DNA of 64,000 bases from Balaenoptera acutorostrata (taxonomy: Eukaryota > Chordata > Mammalia > Artiodactyla > Balaenopteridae), in the NCBI RefSeq assembly GCF_949987535.1, contig NC_080074.1, forward strand, positions 26,929,268-26,993,267, given 5' to 3'. This document shows, piece by piece, positions 60,236-64,000 of the stretch. Under the pieces are notes generated by a model, which saw nothing but the letters and a program-made list of their open reading frames with translations, was not told the DNA's origin and did no database searches. Made by a program: the position numbers and the translations under genes. The stretch's first letter is position 1; each line of letters starts with the position of its first letter.

Positions 60236-60578
60236 TTTTTTAAACTACTACTTATTTATTTATTTTATTTATTTATTTTTTTGGCTGTGTCAGGTCTTGG
60301 TCATGGCATGCGGGATCTTTTTGGTTGTGATGTGTGGGCTCTTCGTTGTGGCATGCGGGCTTCTCTCTAGTTGTGGCATGCAGGCTCCAGGGCAAGTGGG
60401 CTCTGTAATTTGCATCACGTAGGCTCTCTAGTTGAGGCGCACGAGCTCAGTAGTTGTGGCACAGGGGCTTAGTTGCCCCAAAGCATGTGGGATCTTAGTT
60501 CCTCAACCAGGGATCAAACCTGCATCCCCTACATTGGAAGGCAGATTCTTTACCACTGGACCACCGGAGAAGTCCCTT
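60236..60578 (-). mobile_element. tRNA-derived SINE, 'agtccct' head variant
   Basis: Reverse-oriented: (TTTA)n at 60250-60280 and head 'ccaccggagaagtccctt' at the right. Its body is similar to the copy at 22940. Confidence 0.87.
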
Positions 60579-61560
60579 CACATTTCTTAATGACTACGCT
60601 TTCTGTTTCCTTATTTGCCATCTTTTTTCTGTCCTCCATTGGATAGGTTAAGTTTCTCTCTCTCTTTTTTTGGTTACTCCTAACTTAAGACACATAGTTA
60701 TATTTTTTCTTTATGTATATCATTGTTTAGCAATATCTGTGTCATAACCTTAAGTAAAAATTTACCTGAGTACCTGAGTATGGTCTTATCTCCTTGTTCT
60801 CACCTATCTTTCTGAGTTGATATTTTTAGAATGAATATATATATATATATATATAGGCACACGCATTCTTCTTATTTAGAACACAAACATTTTACCGTTA
60901 CTGCCTCATTCTTGTATTTTTGTATTGATTTCATAGTTTTATTTATTATCTGACTAGTGTACTTCTTGAAAGAGTGTTTTCCAAAAGTCTTTTTGCTCTA
61001 AAACTTCTGAGTTTTTATGTCTAAGAAAAATTTTATTTTACACACATACTTAAATGATATTTTATTGGTTATAATTGTCTAGGTTCAAAATTCTTAACCT
61101 TTAACACTTCAAGTGTCTTCTTGCACCCAGCATTGTTGAAAAGCTTGATCTTGGTCTTTTGTAGACCTCTACTTTTTTTTTTTTTTTTTTTAATTTACTC
61201 CTGTTTTCTTGCTTCTGTTTGCCTGGTGTACTTTTGTTTATCCCCTTATTGTTAGTCTTTCTTTTTAAGTGTGCCTTTCATGTGTAGCATATAGTTGGGT
61301 CTTGCTTTGGATCTAAATTAGATATCTTTTTGTTTTAATGGATGAGTTAAGTCTCTTCACATTCAGTGTGAGCTCATGCTCACTGCAAAGACTTCTAGGC
61401 AGGAGCATAAGAGGTCCCTTGCTGGGATTTAGAATTATTTTCCTCTTTTTACTTAGAGCTATTTTGAAGTTTGGGCATTTTCTGTCTTCCATTTATGTGA
61501 AAGATGTGGTTTCTGTATGGCTTTATTTGATCTTGCTTTCCTGTATTGTTTTGTAGGACA
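60579..61560 (-). mobile_element. Old L1/HAL1 remnant
   Basis: T-rich antisense LINE-like sequence ('gatattttattggttataattgtctaggttc', 'cttcttgcacccagcattgttgaaaagc'). It contains an (AT)n run at 60834-60855 and a T18 run near 61172-61190. Very diverged. Confidence 0.45.
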
Positions 61561-62231
61561 TATATATACAACATAGAACTAGGAATTTGCTGTTATCTTT
61601 AGCTATCTGGAAGTCCCCTGTATCTGCTTTTTTAAATTCTAAAATCTTAGTGACTTTCTAATTATATAGATTGCAGTTTATTTTTAAAAATCATGTTCAT
61701 TAAGCTGTAGGTTACGTTTTGGGACAAGGTTTTTGATTTTCATTACTCAGGAAAGAATCACCTCAGGCAGAGAGATATATATTGTTTATAAATGTCCAGT
61801 TTTATGAGCTATTAATTTAAATGTTAACTACTACAGTTCTAGAATCTTAAATCTTTTATGGATTTTGAGAGCCAATTTTGTCCTGCTCTTTGCTTTTAGG
61901 TGGGTACATTTTTTTTAGTGGTTCAGGACAGGTTAGGTGTTTTTTTGTTTTTGGTTTTTTTTTTAATCTCTCCTTCACAATCTCCAGCAAGGGGAGAGAG
62001 AGACCCACCCCCCAAGAACCGCACTATAATGTTTTATCCTATTATGGTCCCACAGTTTGGCCAATTAGAATCTTTTCTCTTAGAATTTAAGCCCGTTTCT
62101 CCTGGTTTGGGCTTCTGTTGCCATAGTGATAAAATGTTCAGCAATCATTACTTGAAGACAATAATGAACTTGACCCTTACATTTTTTGTGTTTTGTTGCT
62201 ATATAAAACAGCTTTCATTCCTTCATCTTTT
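61561..62231 (+). other. CEP83: CEP83 intron 9, unique sequence
   Basis: AT-rich, with no recognised element. Confidence 0.4.
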
Positions 62232-62558
62232 TTTTTTAATAAATTTATTTATTTTATTTTTGGCTGCTTTGGGTCTTCATAGCTGCACGAGGGCTTTCTC
62301 TAGTTGTGGTAAGCGGGAGCTACTCCGTTGCGGTATGCGGGCCTCTCACTGCGGTGGCCTCTCCCGTTGCGGAGCACGGGCTCTAGGCATGCAGGCTCAG
62401 TAGTTGTGGCTCGCGGGCTCCAGAGTGCAGGCTCAGTAGCTGTGGTGCACAGGCCTAGTTGCTCCGCAGCATGTGGGATCCTCCCGGGCCAGGGATTGAA
62501 CTCGTGTCCCCTGCATTGGCAGGCGGATCCTTAACCACTGCACCATCAGGGAAGCCCC
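62232..62558 (-). mobile_element. CHR-type SINE
   Basis: Reverse-oriented, moderately diverged, with (TTTA)n at the left and the head 'ccatcagggaagcccc' at the right. No clean duplication was found; an AT run follows the right end. Confidence 0.85.
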
Positions 62559-62644
62559 TATATATATATTTTTTAATATAAATCATTTTCTGTTCCTTTA
62601 GCCACTTTGATAATTTTTATTTGATTCCTCTTCAGGAATCAAAT

Positions 62645-62745
62645 TTATAATGTGTAATGTATAATTGACCCCAACTTAAAATAAGGACATTTATAATGTC
62701 CATTTATAATGTGTAATTGACCCCAACTTAAAATAAGGACATAGT
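62645..62745. repeat. Local duplication, ~45-bp unit
   Basis: 'taattgaccccaacttaaa' followed by 'ataaggacat' occurs twice (about 62662-62689 and 62714-62743), each preceded by 'tttataatgtgtaat'. A 4-5 bp indel separates the copies. Confidence 0.9.
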
Positions 62746-63623
62746 AACCCAAATAAAAATAGCAGGAGTAATTTGCAAAATTTGCATGATTTTTTTTAAT
62801 GGTCTACAGTTGTGGTGTTTTTCCATGGCAGTTCTGGTTTATAAGTCTAGCTACATCAGCCAGGTCTATTTTGATCAGTTATTAAAATAATCATAATCGC
62901 AGCTTGTCTTATTTAGAATTTGTGATAGGTCAGAAAGAGACTACCTGTGGGAAAAAAAGGTTTGCTAAGGATATGGAAGGTCTAAACCATATAAAGCAGA
63001 AATATCCATTTATTTATAAACAACAGATTAATAAGTAGGATTAATCACTGATTTGGCAGATGCTTTAAACTGTTAATTACATACCAGTCCCTTGTCTTCA
63101 TTCAAGTGGTTTCTTCACCACTAGCCTAAATAATAAAATGATTATTCTAAACGCATTATTCTAAAATGCGTTTGTAAAATTTGTAAAGTTACCTGTAAAT
63201 TAAAAACATGTTAAAATTACAAGATTTTAAGTAAGATAAAGTATCTAATCAGCTTTTGGTTATGACAGTAACCCTGCTCCAACTAAGGCAAAAAAAAAAA
63301 GGACTTGATTGGCTGATGGAAATGGTGGAAAGGGCAGGGATTGGGCTGATCTCATGGACGCGTGGATCTAGGAACTCAAATGTGCCACATGAGAGTAGCT
63401 TCTTCCCTCCTGCTTTCATCTCCCTCCTCTCTTGTTTTCTAACTCCTGTAACTGCTTCTCTCCTACTGCTTTCTCTGTGAGGACAAGACTATATTTTGAG
63501 ATCAAAGACAGAGTTCTTACTTGATGATTCAACTTAGAAAAATCTAGAAAGGCTTTGTGTCCGGTTCACACACCCATCCCTGGGCCCATCCTATGGCCGG
63601 GTGATAGGGCACTCTGACTCGGC
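62746..63623 (+). other. CEP83: CEP83 intron 9, right part
   Basis: AT-rich to 63250. Bases 63270-63623 are more GC-rich with an old-repeat look ('aaggacttgattggctgatgg', 'ggttcacacacccatccctgggccc'), but I cannot name the family. Confidence 0.4.
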
Positions 63624-63656
63624 CCAGGTTTTAACCAGGTTTTAACCAGGTTTTAA
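63624..63656. repeat. Three perfect 11-bp tandem repeats
   Basis: ccaggttttaa occurs at 63624-63634, 63635-63645 and 63646-63656. Confidence 0.97.
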
Positions 63657-63670
63657 GCGTATTTCTGAGT

Positions 63671-63708
63671 GGGTAGGGGGCGGGGTGGGGAAGGGGAGTT
63701 GGGGAGGG
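63671..63708 (+). other. G-quadruplex-prone G-rich tract
   Basis: Seven runs of three or more G's (63671-63673, 63676-63680, 63682-63685, 63687-63690, 63693-63696, 63701-63704, 63706-63708) separated by one to four bases. It is on the sense strand of CEP83 intron 9, so it would also be present in the pre-mRNA. Confidence 0.9.
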
Positions 63709-64000
63709 AGAGGCGGTAATGTGCAGTTTGTTATCAGAAGTGGGAAGAGGTGTATTGGAGAAGTAGCAGCAGTAACTAACTGAAGGAAAGGGAACTTGAT
63801 CATTTAAGATTTTGCATTGTTTAAAGCCAGAGTTCTATTTTCCATTTGTGGCTTTCTAATTTTTTCTTAAGGTTTTTAGAAACATTTTTAAAAACTATCT
63901 GTCACTTAGTATATCTTTCTCTCTACTTATTATACTCCATCTTGAGATGAGTTATCTATTGTATATCATCTTAGTAGGGAGAAGGAGACTTCTACTTGGC

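Noticed and set aside
57316..64000. A tenth CEP83 coding exon.
   Set aside because: I looked for the expected continuation (LKLQQQ-type residues after an acceptor) and found none. The next exon must lie beyond the window.

Overview
This is mammalian nuclear DNA, almost certainly from a whale or dolphin (Cetacea). Nineteen tRNA-derived SINEs of the cetacean CHR type can be recognised by a head reading GGGCTTCCCTGGTGGCGCAG, a GGTTCGAACCC B box and a TAAATAAATA-type tail. No ruminant BovB or Bov-tA and no pig PRE1 sequence was noticed. The LINE-1 copies resemble cetartiodactyl L1. There is no bacterial, plasmid or phage content.

The only host gene recognised is CEP83 (CCDC41), on the + strand. 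It encodes a coiled-coil protein of the mother-centriole distal appendages, needed for ciliogenesis. Nine coding exons are visible (17653-17925, 18359-18509, 33932-34024, 35895-36026, 45956-46207, 48801-48932, 55529-55643, 56908-57052, 57166-57315). They join in a consistent reading frame with AG/GT borders and encode the first 447 residues plus two bases of codon 448. An in-frame TAA 21 nt before the first ATG fixes the start. The acceptor in front of the first coding exon shows that at least one non-coding exon lies upstream. The C-terminal part (about 250 residues in the human protein, from memory) lies beyond base 64000.

Layout: 1-17652 is upstream or 5'-UTR-intron DNA built largely of nested LINE/L1 remnants. 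A near-full-length but broken L1 (4643-11086, +) sits inside an older L1 on the other strand. Intron 2 (18510-33931) carries MIR, L2 and MLT1-like relics, a HAL1-like stretch, and a large antisense L1 (25.26-30.58 kb) whose ORF2 still has a 652-codon open reading frame with the reverse transcriptase motif. Intron 4 (36027-45955) holds an old L1, Tigger-like DNA transposon pieces and SINEs. Intron 5 has a solo LTR. Intron 6 has an L2 interrupted by two SINEs, one of which contains a retroposed mRNA 3' end. Intron 9 (from 57316) is again L1-rich and contains a small hAT-like element and a G-rich tract near the right edge.

I see no undescribed multi-gene system. The points most worth following are the splice architecture of CEP83 (two possible start codons, a weak exon-9 donor, exons starting with GT), a perfect 15-bp hairpin 350 bp upstream of exon 5, the retroposed mRNA tail nested in a SINE, an L1 with foreign sequence at its 5' end, and SINE subfamily events. 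Repeat family names come from recognition, not from a database search; boundaries without target-site duplications are approximate.
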